Shown here: piece by piece, positions 37,373-48,785 of the stretch
Numbering within the stretch: position 1 is the first letter of the stretch
Layout: every line of letters begins with the position of its first letter
From: Gonium pectorale
Lineage: Eukaryota > Chlorophyta > Chlorophyceae > Chlamydomonadales > Volvocaceae
Length of the DNA: 64,000 nucleotides
Assembly: GCA_001584585.1 (NCBI GenBank)
Contig: LSYV01000002.1
Coordinates: 4,944,332-5,008,331 of the forward strand
Direction: 5' to 3'
Position numbers and translations under genes: made by a program
The notes under the pieces: model-generated
What the model saw: only the letters and a program-made list of their open reading frames with translations
Database searches by the model: none
Told to the model about the DNA's origin: nothing

Positions 37373-39131
37373 ATACGAGCAGTGCAGGACCTCTGCGCCG
37401 CTGCGCATAAGCGCCGTTCCAGGTATCATGCCGCAATTCTTAATGGCGTGTACGGTGTGAGCCGGCAGGCGGTGCAAAGGGTTGTGAATGATCATTGTCT
37501 GGCAGTGATTGTGATATTTGTGAAGTAATGCAAGACGTCTGTGGCGGGGTTTGTGCCCGTTGTGCTCCCGAGAATTGCATGCGTGGGCCATCTACTCGGG
37601 CGCTGGGGCCCTTGGCGCGGCGCAGCGTGGGTCCCTGCTGGCAGGCAAAAAAAAGGCGCTGTTGCGACTGTGTGGTGGGGTCCCTGAGGCAGCCTGCCCA
37701 GCTGCATGGACCTGGACTGGGAGAGGTGCAGCAGCACAACTTGCGGGCGAGGCGCGGCTCAACGCAGCTCCACAAGCCTGTAACCTCATCACCTCGACAA
37801 CGCGACCCACCTCACCAGTACAACCTGCACGCCTCCGCACTGGAGACCAGGCTTAATGGCTGCGGTAAGCGTGTGTCCCTGCTAGCCTTGCAGCTTATCG
37901 CAAACCACCTCCAGCCTTGCCCATTCCGGCCGCCAAAGTATGCATGCCCTGACCCTCATGTCTCCTCTGGCAACGGCGAGCTTCACTGCAGGCACCTGCC
38001 TCCTGCTTCCAGGGCGGATCAGCCGGGCAGTACAAGCGGAAAGTGAGGGCCGGTGACCCGTGCACTCTCAACGCGTACGACGGTTACAAAGGATAGGGGA
38101 AGCGTTAGGGACATGTGGGCTTATAACGGCAGAGACCATAGTAAGAGAAAAACAGGCGGACGCTGTCACGAAGCAAAATATGTCTGCAGAGGCTGGATAA
38201 ACCCTTACGCCGACACATCGATTATGACACACCGCTTTCCGGGAAGCGCACGGCAGGCGCCCATGCCTTGCCCTGACAGCTCTCCAAGGTCGGCCACCAC
38301 CGCCCAGGACCCGAGCTTGCATCTACGGTATTCACACGGTCCGCCAAGCAAGGCCAGCGACTTGTACGAGCTCCCCATAAGGTGACGCCAACACTCCTGG
38401 ACGATCTCCACATTACAGATTCCGACGCGTCCACCGTGCCATTCAGTACGAAGGCCCGCTGCCGCAGCTAGTCCTAACGCCCAGGATCTACGGCCGTGGG
38501 TCATGGGCGATGGCCCCAGTTCCTCCACTGCTCACACCAGCACGGGCACCGCCGATCTTCACATGACCCCCGCAGAGGGTGGTCGGGCTAGCAGAGCTTC
38601 TGCAGCGTCCGCAGCCATAAATGAATGCCGCCTTGGTATGTGCCTGGCACACTGGCTTCAGCACCCGCAAGATCAGCAGCTCCAGGGCAGCCATGCTGCC
38701 GGTGACACACTGGGAGGGCCCGTCTGCTCTCATACCTCGCCCGCCATGCCCTGTACTCGGCGCCCTGCTGGAAACATCACACTTTCGGGTGTGTATGTCC
38801 GTAGAGGCTGCCTTCCCCGTTTCTGTTTTTTTCCTGCTGAGGATCCCTATTCAAGGCGGCAGCCGGCCCACAGCCTGCGACAGCCCTCCTGCCTCATCTC
38901 GCCGCCGCAGCGCCTAAGGCCCGATTTCATTAATGTTTGAACTGAATGCACGCAAGCACTACAGCTCAGACGCGCAGATGCCCCGCAGGCAGAGCCTAAG
39001 GCAGGCACACCCTGAGCGTCATGTATTTACGGTGCGCACGGCCTCGCACTGCGTGCGCTAGCGTAGCTGCAACTCACGGGCAGCAACGGTACCTCGTGAT
39101 GTGTCCACAGCACTCCTAATCACTCCTCTTG
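37373..39131. other. Intergenic region between the convergent METE and BolA genes
   Basis: About 1.8 kb with two convergent 3' ends. A minus-strand ORF at 38488-38733 (contains MAALELLILRVLKPVCQ) was considered, but has no partner exons or family match. Confidence 0.4.
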
Positions 39132-40323
39132 CTACTTCTCCGTTGGCGCTTTGGTCGTCATGGAAAGGGCATGCAGCCCGGCCTTGAATTCCTCTCCTAA
39201 AAGCCCGTATATGAGCTGGTGTCCTGCAACCACCACACAAGAAGGCATCAGGTCAGTTGTGGGCAGGCGCGGGCGTCCGTATTCGCACACCGGTGGGCAC
39301 AGCGGCTACACTGGCTTTGTTCCAGGCTCAACTCACGCTTTACGAGAGGCATACCACCAAAGGTCTCGGACGTCACTTCGAGCCTGCATGGGACACGGCA
39401 AGGCACCCACGGTTAACCACCGTTAGGCGCTGGCCGCACGCTGGCCGCAAGACACTCCCTGACGCAGCACGGGATACACACAGTAACCGGAACAGGGCAA
39501 GCCGCATTCGCCAAAATTGACAAAGGGCAGAGGGTCTGCGACTGGACCTGAAGTGGGTCTCTCCGGCCTCGCTGGCAGCGCTGCCATCCCTTGCATAGTG
39601 GCCAGCATGTTTGTGCGAGTCGTTGATAAGCCGAAAGTGGGTCGGCTTCAGCGCATCCCCCAGCTTCCTGCGGCGCGGAGGGGAGACTGGGTGCGAGAAC
39701 CCTGGAACATGCCCAGCCATAGAGCGAGCATGGCAAAACCGTCCGCGTGTCGCGGCATACGCCACTCCAGTTAGGTGCCAGGGCCTCCGGGCCTGCGCTC
39801 TACGCCTCCTTCCGTGCGGAGTTCCAGCTCAGGACGGCTGCCCCGTCGCGCACCGCCATCTGCTAGAGCCGGCCCTCCCTACCGCGCTAGGCAAGCCCTG
39901 CAATAAGCCTCGCCGTACCCGGTATCCATTCTCACCAATACACCACGAGGCACAACCACAACCCGCAACCCGCAGTGTCCCGGATGCCGTCACCGCCCCA
40001 TCTCCTTGACACGGCTGGCGGTAAAACAATGAGGCACGGGGCGATAGCTCGGCTGGAGGACCAAGCATCACGTCGTACAAGTCACAACGCTCACTTGTGA
40101 GATAGGCCAACGACAGGGGTATCCGTCCTTGGTGCCGAAACCCTCGGGAGCTGCCACACCCCTCGGGAGCTGCACCACCCGAACACGCCTCGAAAAACCA
40201 GCTCTCTTACCTGTGAATTGCCGAAGCAATGGGCCCGAGCGTGCTCTCTGAGCCGCTGCTCATGTTGCACGCTGTTGGGTAGAGGCGTCGGAGCAACTGA
40301 GCAGAAGAGCGCATAGGTTGCAT
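39132..40323 (-). CDS. BOLA1: BolA-family protein (BOLA1-like), 4 exons, 123 aa
   Basis: Exons in transcript order: 40323-40211, 39667-39548, 39383-39337 and 39223-39132; phases 2, 2, 1. BolA proteins bind monothiol glutaredoxins and share [2Fe-2S] clusters in organelles (family knowledge). Seen: GPIASAIHRKLGDALKPTHF (residues ~30-49), variable loop NDSHKHAGHYARDGS...GETHF, then LEVTSETFGGMPLVKRHQLI with the invariant C-terminal His95, and EEFKAGLHALSMTTKAP. The loop is longer than usual and carries three His residues (56, 58, 61). The first ATG after an in-frame TGA gives MQPMRSSAQLLRRLYPTACN, Arg/Ser/Leu-rich and free of acids, as in a mitochondrial presequence. A downstream Met21 could give a cytosolic form. 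It is divergent from DEG7 with 286 bp between starts. Confidence 0.9.
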
Positions 40324-40609
40324 GACGAATCGTGTGTTTGTGCTCTTTCTTTCAGACTGAAATCGCGCCCCATAACGCCCTCAACGCACGGTTCCGTACC
40401 CGCACGGAATTGCCGTAAATTGCCATACAGCACGTTCTACTCGCTGCTGTGTTCGATCATCTGATTTATTCAGGTATAGTTAGCTCCCCTGAAAGCGTAT
40501 TTGAGACAGCTCCTCACAAAAGGCCTCAGCGAGGCGTACAATCCAATCCATTGGCTCATCTACCTATTTACAAGACGGGATCTGAAAAATAGATACGGAT
40601 ACAAAAGTC
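40324..40609. promoter_or_regulatory. Bidirectional upstream region of BolA and DEG7
   Basis: Only 286 bp lie between the two start codons, so both core promoters and 5' UTRs fall within it if the start codons are right. It is AT-richer than its surroundings. No element is duplicated in both directions. Confidence 0.5.
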
Positions 40610-43600
40610 ATGGACGAGGGGGCGGCACAGAGCGTCGATGGGGTGATCGCCGAACGGTCGGAGGACTGGAAGAAGGCGCTGGACCGCGTGGTCCCGTGCT
40701 GCGTGGTCCTCAAGTCAGTACTGCGACTGTTGATATGGTTTTTGGGCAGCAGAACTACCACACACTCTCCTCAACCCGCCGCACAGGGTGACTCAGACCA
40801 GGGCTTTTGACACGGAGGGAGCCGGGTCGGCGTACGCAACGGGGTTCATCGTAGATAAGGAACGCGGTCTTATTCTTACCAACCGGCACGTAGTCACGCC
40901 AGGTGGGCGCGCAGGAGTTTCGGTGTGGCTGGGGTGGGGTAGATCGGCAAGCAGGGACCGTACAAAGTTGTAAACCCACAGCTCCAGCCAACGTGGGTAG
41001 GTAGTGCGCTGCAAAGGTGGTGTGCCAGGCAAGCAGCGCGGTGTTCACTGTTTTGTTGCCGAGTGTGGGCGAAGAGTTACATGCGCATAAGACAGTTTCA
41101 GAGGTACGCATCTCACATCCCCTTTCCTAAGCGGGCGCTCGTCCTGATTCGTAGGCCCGATTGTGGCCGAGTCCATCTTCCTCAACCGGGAGGAACTCCC
41201 CGTCTACCCGCTCTATTATGGTATGTCTAATGCCCACATCCTGGCGCACCCTGACGGCGTAAACCTAACGGTCGGGACGCCCTCTCCTCGACAGACCCCA
41301 TACACGACTTCGCATTCCTGCGCTTCGACCCCAGCAAGCTGCAGTTTATGGAGGTGGGCGAGGTCCCCTTGGCGCCGGAGGCTGCCACAGTGGGTCTGGA
41401 CATCCGCGTGGTGGGCAACGACTCGGGAGAGAAGGTATGTGGAGATCGGGCATCCCTGTATCCTCACATGGCGAGCGATCGGGAGTTGCTTCCTTGGTAA
41501 AGGCTTGCTACGAGGATCTATTCCCTTGATTCTGAGTCCAGCCCGTAATGATGTTCTCTGTCCGCTTCCTGGCCAAAAGGTGTCCATCCTGGCGGGAGTA
41601 CTGGCGCGGCTGGACCGCGACGCCCCCGCCTACGGTCGCAAGGGCTACAACGACTTCAACACGTACGCAGGAGCAGGGCTCCCTCCTGACGAACCTGGGC
41701 CTGTCTGTCCTGGCGCCTGTCTGCCTACACCTAGCGACAGCGGGCGTGACGTCCGGGATCTCACTTTGGGCATGTTCCGCCCCTCTCTGTGCACATTGCA
41801 GCTTCTACCTGCAGGCGGCATCTGGAACCAAGGGAGGGTCGAGCGGCTCTCCTGTCATCGACATCCAGGGGCGCGCGGTGGGCCTGAACGCCGGTGGCAA
41901 GAACAAGGCGGCGTCGGCGTATTACCTGCCCCTGGAGCGGATAGTACGAGCACTTAAGCTCATACAGGTCGGCTGCTTTAGGTTCACGAACCTGGGGGCC
42001 GCAACCACGCTTAGGCTCCGTACGGGCGGCCGTGCCTTGTGTTCTACCCAGTCGCAACTCTTGGTCCGGCGGGCTGTTGTTATATGCAGGTTTTTTTAAT
42101 CTCGATGTCAATTGCGACGGGAACCATGCAGTTGTTGTACTGCCAGTGTTTACTGTGACACGGAATGTGCATGGCTCCCTTCTGCAGGCCAGCAAAGACC
42201 CGTCCGGGGACCCGGCCGTCTGGCCTGCGCCAGTCATCCCCCGGGGTGACTTGCAGACAACCTTCGTGTTCAAAGGGTTTGATGAGGTCCGGCGGCTGGG
42301 CCTCGGGGAGGACACGGAGCGCCGCGTCCGGAAATCGAAGATCATGTTGAAGCCCGAAGGTGCACACAGCGCTGAAGGATTACCTAGTTGCGTAGCCTCG
42401 GTTCCCAAGCGCAGGGTCCAAGTCGCTTGCTCATCGCCCGGGGCTGCTCGCATTTGTACCCTATGCTTGTTACAGTAGTTGGGCTAGGGCAGCGCTGTAG
42501 TCAACACCAAACGGTATCAGCGACAGAACTTGAGTTGGTCTGGTCCAAAAATTGACTTTCGCCCCCCCCCCTTCCTTCTGCCAGCACACGGCCTACAGTC
42601 GACGGGCATGTTGGTGGTGGAGAGCGTGGTGCCGGGCAGCCCCGGGGACGGCGTTCTCGAGGTAATCGGCCAGGGCCGAGGAGCCAGGAAGGGTTCGTGA
42701 TACTAGCCCCCGTTGGCGATGGCGCGGATTTTCGTAAATGGGCACGGACGCGCTCGGCGGGCTGAAGGCGTGCTTTGGTCGCCTGCTGCCCATGGACCAT
42801 AATCTGTTTATCACATTGCACGCTGCCGGCTGCGGGGTTGGCGCGTTTCACTCATGGGTATCTGATGAGGATCGACGGTGCTGCGGCTAACGCCTATTTG
42901 CTGAATCGCGTCCTTGTACGTGGCCCCCGTCAGGCGGGTGACGTGCTGGTGGAGATTAACGGGCAGGTGGTGACGCACTTCCTGCTGCTGGAGGAGCTGC
43001 TGGACAACGCCGCGCAGGACCTTATGGCTGGAGAGTCCGGCAAGGTGCACCTGCTGCTGGAGAGGGGCGGCAAGCCGGTGCGTGGGCGTGCTGGGCAGCG
43101 CAATGATGGATTGCTCCGGGCTTTGTCGGTCGCTGCAGCAAGATGCTAGCATGGGAGGGTTTCCCAAGTCAGGACACTCGTGTTCTCAGGGGTGTGAGGT
43201 AGTGTCCTCGGTCGGCTTTGCATTCTGTACAATACTCGATGTCATGTTGCCTCCTTTGTGTCTTGCAGCAAACGTCCCTGTACCTATCTTACCGCTCGGC
43301 TCTGCAGATCCACGCGGAGGTGGTGATCACCAACCTTCACACCGTGACGCCCAACTGCTTTCTGGAGCTGGCGGGCGGTGCGGTGCACGCGCTCAGCTAC
43401 CAGCAGGCCCGCAACAACCGGGCCGTCGTGGGCCAAGTCTACGTGGCGGAGCCGGGATACATGCTGGTGAGCCCGGATACGATGTGCGCAGTTGGTGGTG
43501 GAGGAAGGGAGCCGGCGAGGGAGTTGTTTGCCTCGTCGGTTCCTGGTTGACGCGTTTCAAGGCATTTGAGAACATCATCTCGCGGGATTTCCAAGGCTGT

Positions 43601-46600
43601 GAGGCTTGCAAGCTGTGACTCAGCCAGCGGACTCAAGTTGGCAGCGCCTGGATAATTTTCCTTCGGCGCATCGCTTAACGGCTGCATTCTGGGTCTGCAA
43701 CTCTCAGGGACGCGCGAACGTGCCCAAGTGCGCAATCATCACTGCACTGAACGGGAGGCCAACGCCGGACCTTGCGACGTTCGCGACCGTGCTGCGCACC
43801 TTGCCGCACGGTGCGCGCGCGCCGCTCGAGTACCTGACGTTCAGCGAGCGGCACCGGCGGAAGAACGCGATCCTGCACGTCGACCGGCAATGGTGAGGCT
43901 AAGCGTTGCCTACAGTGCCGGTGCAGTCCCTGGGGTTGTATAATTGCTTCATCCTGCTTGTCACCCGACAGGTACGGACCTCCGGTCTTTTGGATGCGCG
44001 ATGACGCGGCAGGCGCGTGGCATCCGACGGTTGACTACCCACCAGGGGCGCCGCCGCCACCCGAGCCCAGCCAGGCAGCAGCATTTGTAGAAGGCACAGC
44101 AGCGGCAGTCGTGCCCAACGGCAATGGCAGCCCGGCCCCCATGGAAGCGGAGGGCGACGCAGACCGCCTCGCGACTAGAGCGGGGTCGTTGGCGCGGGCC
44201 GGCAGCACGGGGCCTTCCTCAGGTTCAGACGACTCCGCAGCAGACCTGCAGGTATGCAGCTCTGGTACAGCAAGCATAGACATCAGACTTTTGTAGATGC
44301 TAGTGAGGGTCTCGGGAGCCCGCATCTTGACGTCGTGACGCTTGAATGGGCTCTACTCTGGTTGGGAGGTGGAATATTGCTTAACGCGTGTTGTGGTTCT
44401 CGCTTAGGGGCCTGGAAATGCTCTTTACGCTGCCTTGTCGCCTGCATCACCCAGGCGGACGACCTGGACGAGCTGCTGCGGTGTGCGCTGGTGCTGGTGG
44501 ACGTGGACATCCCGCTGGTGGCGCTCAGCGACGGAGTGCACAGCCGGAGCTTTGCAGGCAAGTGGCTGGGCACAAGCGTCGTCGGGGCGCGAGCAGCAAG
44601 CGCAGCTGGCAACGCGCATGCGCTGTGCGTGGCACATTAGCTTATCTGCTATCTAAAGCCGATGCGGCAGCGTGCATACGCGAAGCTGAGCAAGGGTGCT
44701 TGCACTCGTCTGCAGGGAACGGGCTGGTGGTGTACACGGGTGAGCGCGTGGGCCTGGTGCTGGTGGACCGCAACACCGTGGCGGTAGGCCCCTGCGACGT
44801 CAACCTGAGCTTCGGGGCGCACCCTGCCGAGATCAGCGGGCGGGTGCGCTTCCTCCACCCGCTGCACAACTTCGCCCTCGTTTCCTACGACCCCGCCGCG
44901 CTGCCGCCTGAGGCCAGGGCCAAGGTGCGAACCGCCGGAATGAGATGTCCGTCGTTATGCGTGTCGCAAGCCTGCATGTACTGACCAGTCAACGGTCGAT
45001 GTGCGCATGGGCCCATACGCTCGGGCTGTGCCGCATACGCAGCAGCGCTCGAATGAATGTTCGTTTTGCAATGTGACCCTCCCGCAACAGGTCCGTGCCG
45101 CCGAGCTGCTCCCCAACCCGCCACTCAAGCGGAGCGACCCGGTGCGCCTGGTGGGCCTTACCAAACACCTACGGGTCATGCAGCGGACGTCTACCGTCAC
45201 CAACGCCACGGCGGCGCTCACAATACCCAGCGCAGAGGTATGTTGCTTCACAGGGCAAGTGCTGACTTCGTGACATGCTCACGCCTCGGCGTAAGATCCA
45301 GCAACTGTATCGCTTGCCCTGCTAATTTACAGATAGGGATAGGTATTGAGCCCGTCCCCCTCGGCAACACCGTTTGCATTTCGTTTTCGGGATGACAGGT
45401 GCCCCGGTTCCGCGCGGTGCACGAGGAGGTGATCAAGCTGGACCAGGACTTCGGCGCCACCTTCAGTGGCTGCCTCACGGACAACCGCGGACGCGTGCGC
45501 GGGCTTTGGTGCAGCTACTCTGAGCAGGTGCAACCGGCCCATTCATGTGTAGTAGGACCTCCGGGGCATGAACGTTTAATCCGTGAGGAAACGGCTGACT
45601 GGTTGCTCATGGCCGTCCCTGCAGGTCGAGAAGGAAGAGCGGGAGTGGTGCGCTGGGCTGCATACGGCCGTCTTCCAACCGTGGGTCAGCGTCCTGGCGA
45701 ACTTGCTCAGCCAGGACGTCGCCGCGCCACCGCCAACTGTCAGGTATGCTCCATAACCAGGGGCGACCTTGTTAGATGGGCGCCCTTCGAGCCTTGACCA
45801 GCTTCCCCCGTACAACAGTACCGGCGCAGGATCTGCTTGACCCTCTCAGCAACAGAGCGCTCCCTCATGCCTGCAGCCTGTTGCCTCGTCTCCCGCCCTT
45901 CCTCAAACGCCGCGTCTGTGCTCGCGATCCTGTAGCGTGCTGGACGCGGAGCTGGAGGCGGTTCTGCTGTCCAAGGCGGCGCAGTTTGGCCTTCCGGCCG
46001 AGTGGGTGTCGCGGCTGGATCAGTTGGACCCGGAGCGCCGCCAGGTGCTGCGAGTCCGCTCCTGTGTTGCGCAGTCGCACGCATCCAAGGTGCTCCGCAG
46101 CGGGGACATGCTTCTGGCCATGGAGGGCCGCCCTGTCACTTGCTTTCTGGACGTCGAGCGGCTCATCGCAGAGACGGCCGCCGCAGCCGGCGCCAGTGGG
46201 CGCGGGCTGTCAGCGAGCACCGGGTCTACCGCGCCCGGCGCAGTGCAAGAGAACGGTGGCGGCGCTGCTGCCGAAGGTTGCTTCCCGGACGACGCGGCGG
46301 ACGGGCGGCCTGCAAAGCGAGCGCGCACAGAGTCTTCGCCAGAGGCCTCGTTAGCTGCGGCATACGCACCGATCGTGCCCCGGCAGGGCCGGCCTTCTAT
46401 GCACCTGACCATCTACCGCAGCGGCTGCGTGCAGGACGTGGAGGTGGTGCTGGGCCAGGAGGACGGCATGGGCACGGGTCGCCTGGTCCACTGGTGCGGC
46501 GCGCAGCTGCAGGCGCCGCACCGCGGCGTGCGCGAGCTGGGCTTCCTTCCCGAGGGCGCCGCCGGCGTGTACATCAGTCGGTGGCACCACGGCTCGCCTG

Positions 46601-46887
46601 CCCATCGGTACGGCCTGTATGCGCTGCACTGGATCCAGCAGGTCAACGGCGTGGACACGCCCGACCTGGACAGCTTCCTGGCGGCTGTGGCCGATTGCGA
46701 TGACGGCCAGTTTGTCCGGCTCAAGGTGTGCCACCTGGAGACCACGCAGCCCAAGGTGCTGACGCTCAAGACGGACCTGCAGTACTGGCCGACGTGGGAA
46801 CTGCGCCTCGACCCGCACACATGCACGTGGCAGCGGGTGCAACATAGCCCCTTCCCCTTCAAGCCTGCCCGGCTGACGAGCATTTAA
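40610..46887 (+). CDS. DEG7: DEG7-type HtrA serine protease with tandem PDZ and degenerate second protease half, 18 exons, 1116 aa
   Basis: Exons 40610-40713, 40787-40902, 41155-41220, 41295-41434, 41580-41662, 41802-41967, 42188-42359, 42585-42661, 42934-43077, 43308-43466, 43708-43892, 43972-44251, 44455-44557, 44716-44924, 45091-45237, 45399-45527, 45625-45743, 45936-46887. In plants DEG7 is linked to turnover of damaged photosystem II proteins (family knowledge). The catalytic triad is visible: His69 (LTNRHVV), Asp100 (DPIHDF), Ser184 ([10 protein letters not shown]). PDZ regions follow ([34 protein letters not shown]). The second, degenerate protease half ([34 protein letters not shown]) lacks a clear triad. 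A final PDZ-like part holds [15 protein letters not shown] and [10 protein letters not shown]. Length matches Arabidopsis DEG7 (~1097 aa). No transit peptide is obvious, so location is uncertain. Intron 13 has a GC donor. Confidence 0.94.
44558..44715 (+). other. GC-AG intron in DEG7 (intron 13)
   Basis: The donor is CAG|GCAAGT and the acceptor CTGCAG. Phase 1 joins HSRSFAG to [13 protein letters not shown], as expected from the family alignment. The GT at 44562 leaves the wrong phase. Confidence 0.8.
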
Positions 46888-48785
46888 GCATGTGGGTGAT
46901 CAGCGAGCGGCTGCGGGTCGTGTAATTTGTGTGGTACATCTCCAGGCCGACGCTGGCATAAGACGCTGCCTACCTGAACGCGAGGCCGCTGGTGTGTCAA
47001 TCTGGTGAGGCTTCCAGGGTGGGCACTAACAGCAGGTAACAGAAGGTGAGGAGAAGCACGGTGGTGGAAATAGTGAAGAGGCGTGTTGTGCCACAGGTCA
47101 GCGATGCCTATGTCCCGCCACTGCAGGTGTTTCTCTGTCATAGTGCGAAGGTGATTATCACGGATGATGGATCGTTGTGGATGCGGCGAGCGATAATGTT
47201 TGGGGCACATGGGTACCTGAGAGGTTCCTTGGACTTCGTACCGTCTCATGAACCGCTGAAAATGACACACGGCCTCTGCCGGCATGGGCTCGCAGTTCGT
47301 CACGTCGCGCATCAGGCTGTCCTTTCCTGTAGAGCCGGAAGGCGCATTGCTCCCCTGGCCCTGTAGTTACGGAACGTCTTTTCCGGGACCGTCATTGCCA
47401 TTGCCATTATCCCTTTATTTGCGGTGTGTGTAGCTTACCGTATCCGGATTGATTCAACAAGCATGCTAAGGCAATTTGGGTTCATGAAGGCAGGTCTTCG
47501 GGATGCTGACAGACGGTGCCGTACTGCCGACGCTTCAAAGTGCCCAGACTGTGTGGTCAAACTGCAGTTCAGGCGTAGCAGCTAGCGCACCCAGCTGCTC
47601 ACTTGCATACACATGGTCACCGGATGCCAGCACGCGGCTAGGAGGCGTATGTCATTTGTTCTTCAAAGTTTACGGTAGACCACACCGTTCATTCATCTGT
47701 AATGCACAGATTTGCAACGTGTTACATTTGGGACGTTTTTCACACACGCGCGCGAATTGCTGTCTTGTTGCAAGGTCCGCGCAATGGTGCTGAATTACAG
47801 CACTGGGGACTGGAAAGGCCTGTTTCCGTGGCTTGGCCTAAGCAGGCGCTTACGGTGCTACCATCCCGACGTCGGACTCCATTACTAAAACGACAGCTTG
47901 TAGAGGCATCCGCTGGGCTACGGCCTGTAGAACAACCCAGTCCCGTTCCGCAGCGTACCCTCTCCTTGCATCCGCCAACACTACTGGTCATGCCTCCAGA
48001 TTTCCGCTCATGGATGCCGCGCCTAGAGGCGGGTTCCCGCGATAATGCCGTATTCTAGTGAAGGCCCCTGGGACGCTAGGCAAATAATGTTCCGGTGTCA
48101 GGCCCCTTCCCCTTCCCCTCTCATCGCATTAATCTCCTGTTTGCTCCCAGACGCGAAGGCGGTTCCCGGGTAAAGTATCAGAGAATCAGGCAAGGTTCCT
48201 GTCACCCTGCTGAATGATGTCGGCGCCCTGGCGCCCTGGACAGGCCGTTAGCGTCACTTAGCAGCCGGCTCGGCTCGCATCGCAATCACGAAAAGAAAGT
48301 ACAGAGCCACTACAGCGCTTCCCATCATGCGGGAATAACATGCAGCAGGCCAGTAGCACGCCATCCCCAAACATCATGTTTTCACCATGGATGTCGCCAG
48401 CGTGAGAAGGACGCATCGATACGTGCATAAATTGTAGCAGGATCGCGAGGGCGTGCACGAGGGAGGAGGGCACGTGTATGCCACCGCAAACCGGTTCGGA
48501 AGGGTGCGGCCCATGGGTCATACCACCTGCTCTCCTTGTGCACGACTTTCAGGGTCAACTTTCAGACCTTTTCTCAAACTTTCATAGCCTAAATGTCGCA
48601 GATACTGTACGCGAGTTGCCTCTAAACCAAATTGGGTATTGTGTCCTGCTGATATCTTCTTGCATTGCGCATCATAAGTATTGCTTTGTTAAGCTCAAGC
48701 TTGAGCTGTCAAAGTTGCGTGTTCAAAAGTCGCACCTACCGATTTTACAGCTCGATTACCGCTATCTTTTCGTTGTGTTCATATC
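46888..48785. other. Intergenic region between DEG7 and the RecA-like gene
   Basis: About 1.9 kb. No ORF shows a family motif and no phase-consistent exon chain was found on either strand. It is probably DEG7 3' UTR plus promoter DNA of the next gene. Confidence 0.4.

Noticed and set aside
38488..38733. Minus-strand ORF with MAALELLILRVLKPVCQ between METE and BolA
   Set aside because: No family match, no partner exons in phase, and no similarity to nearby genes.
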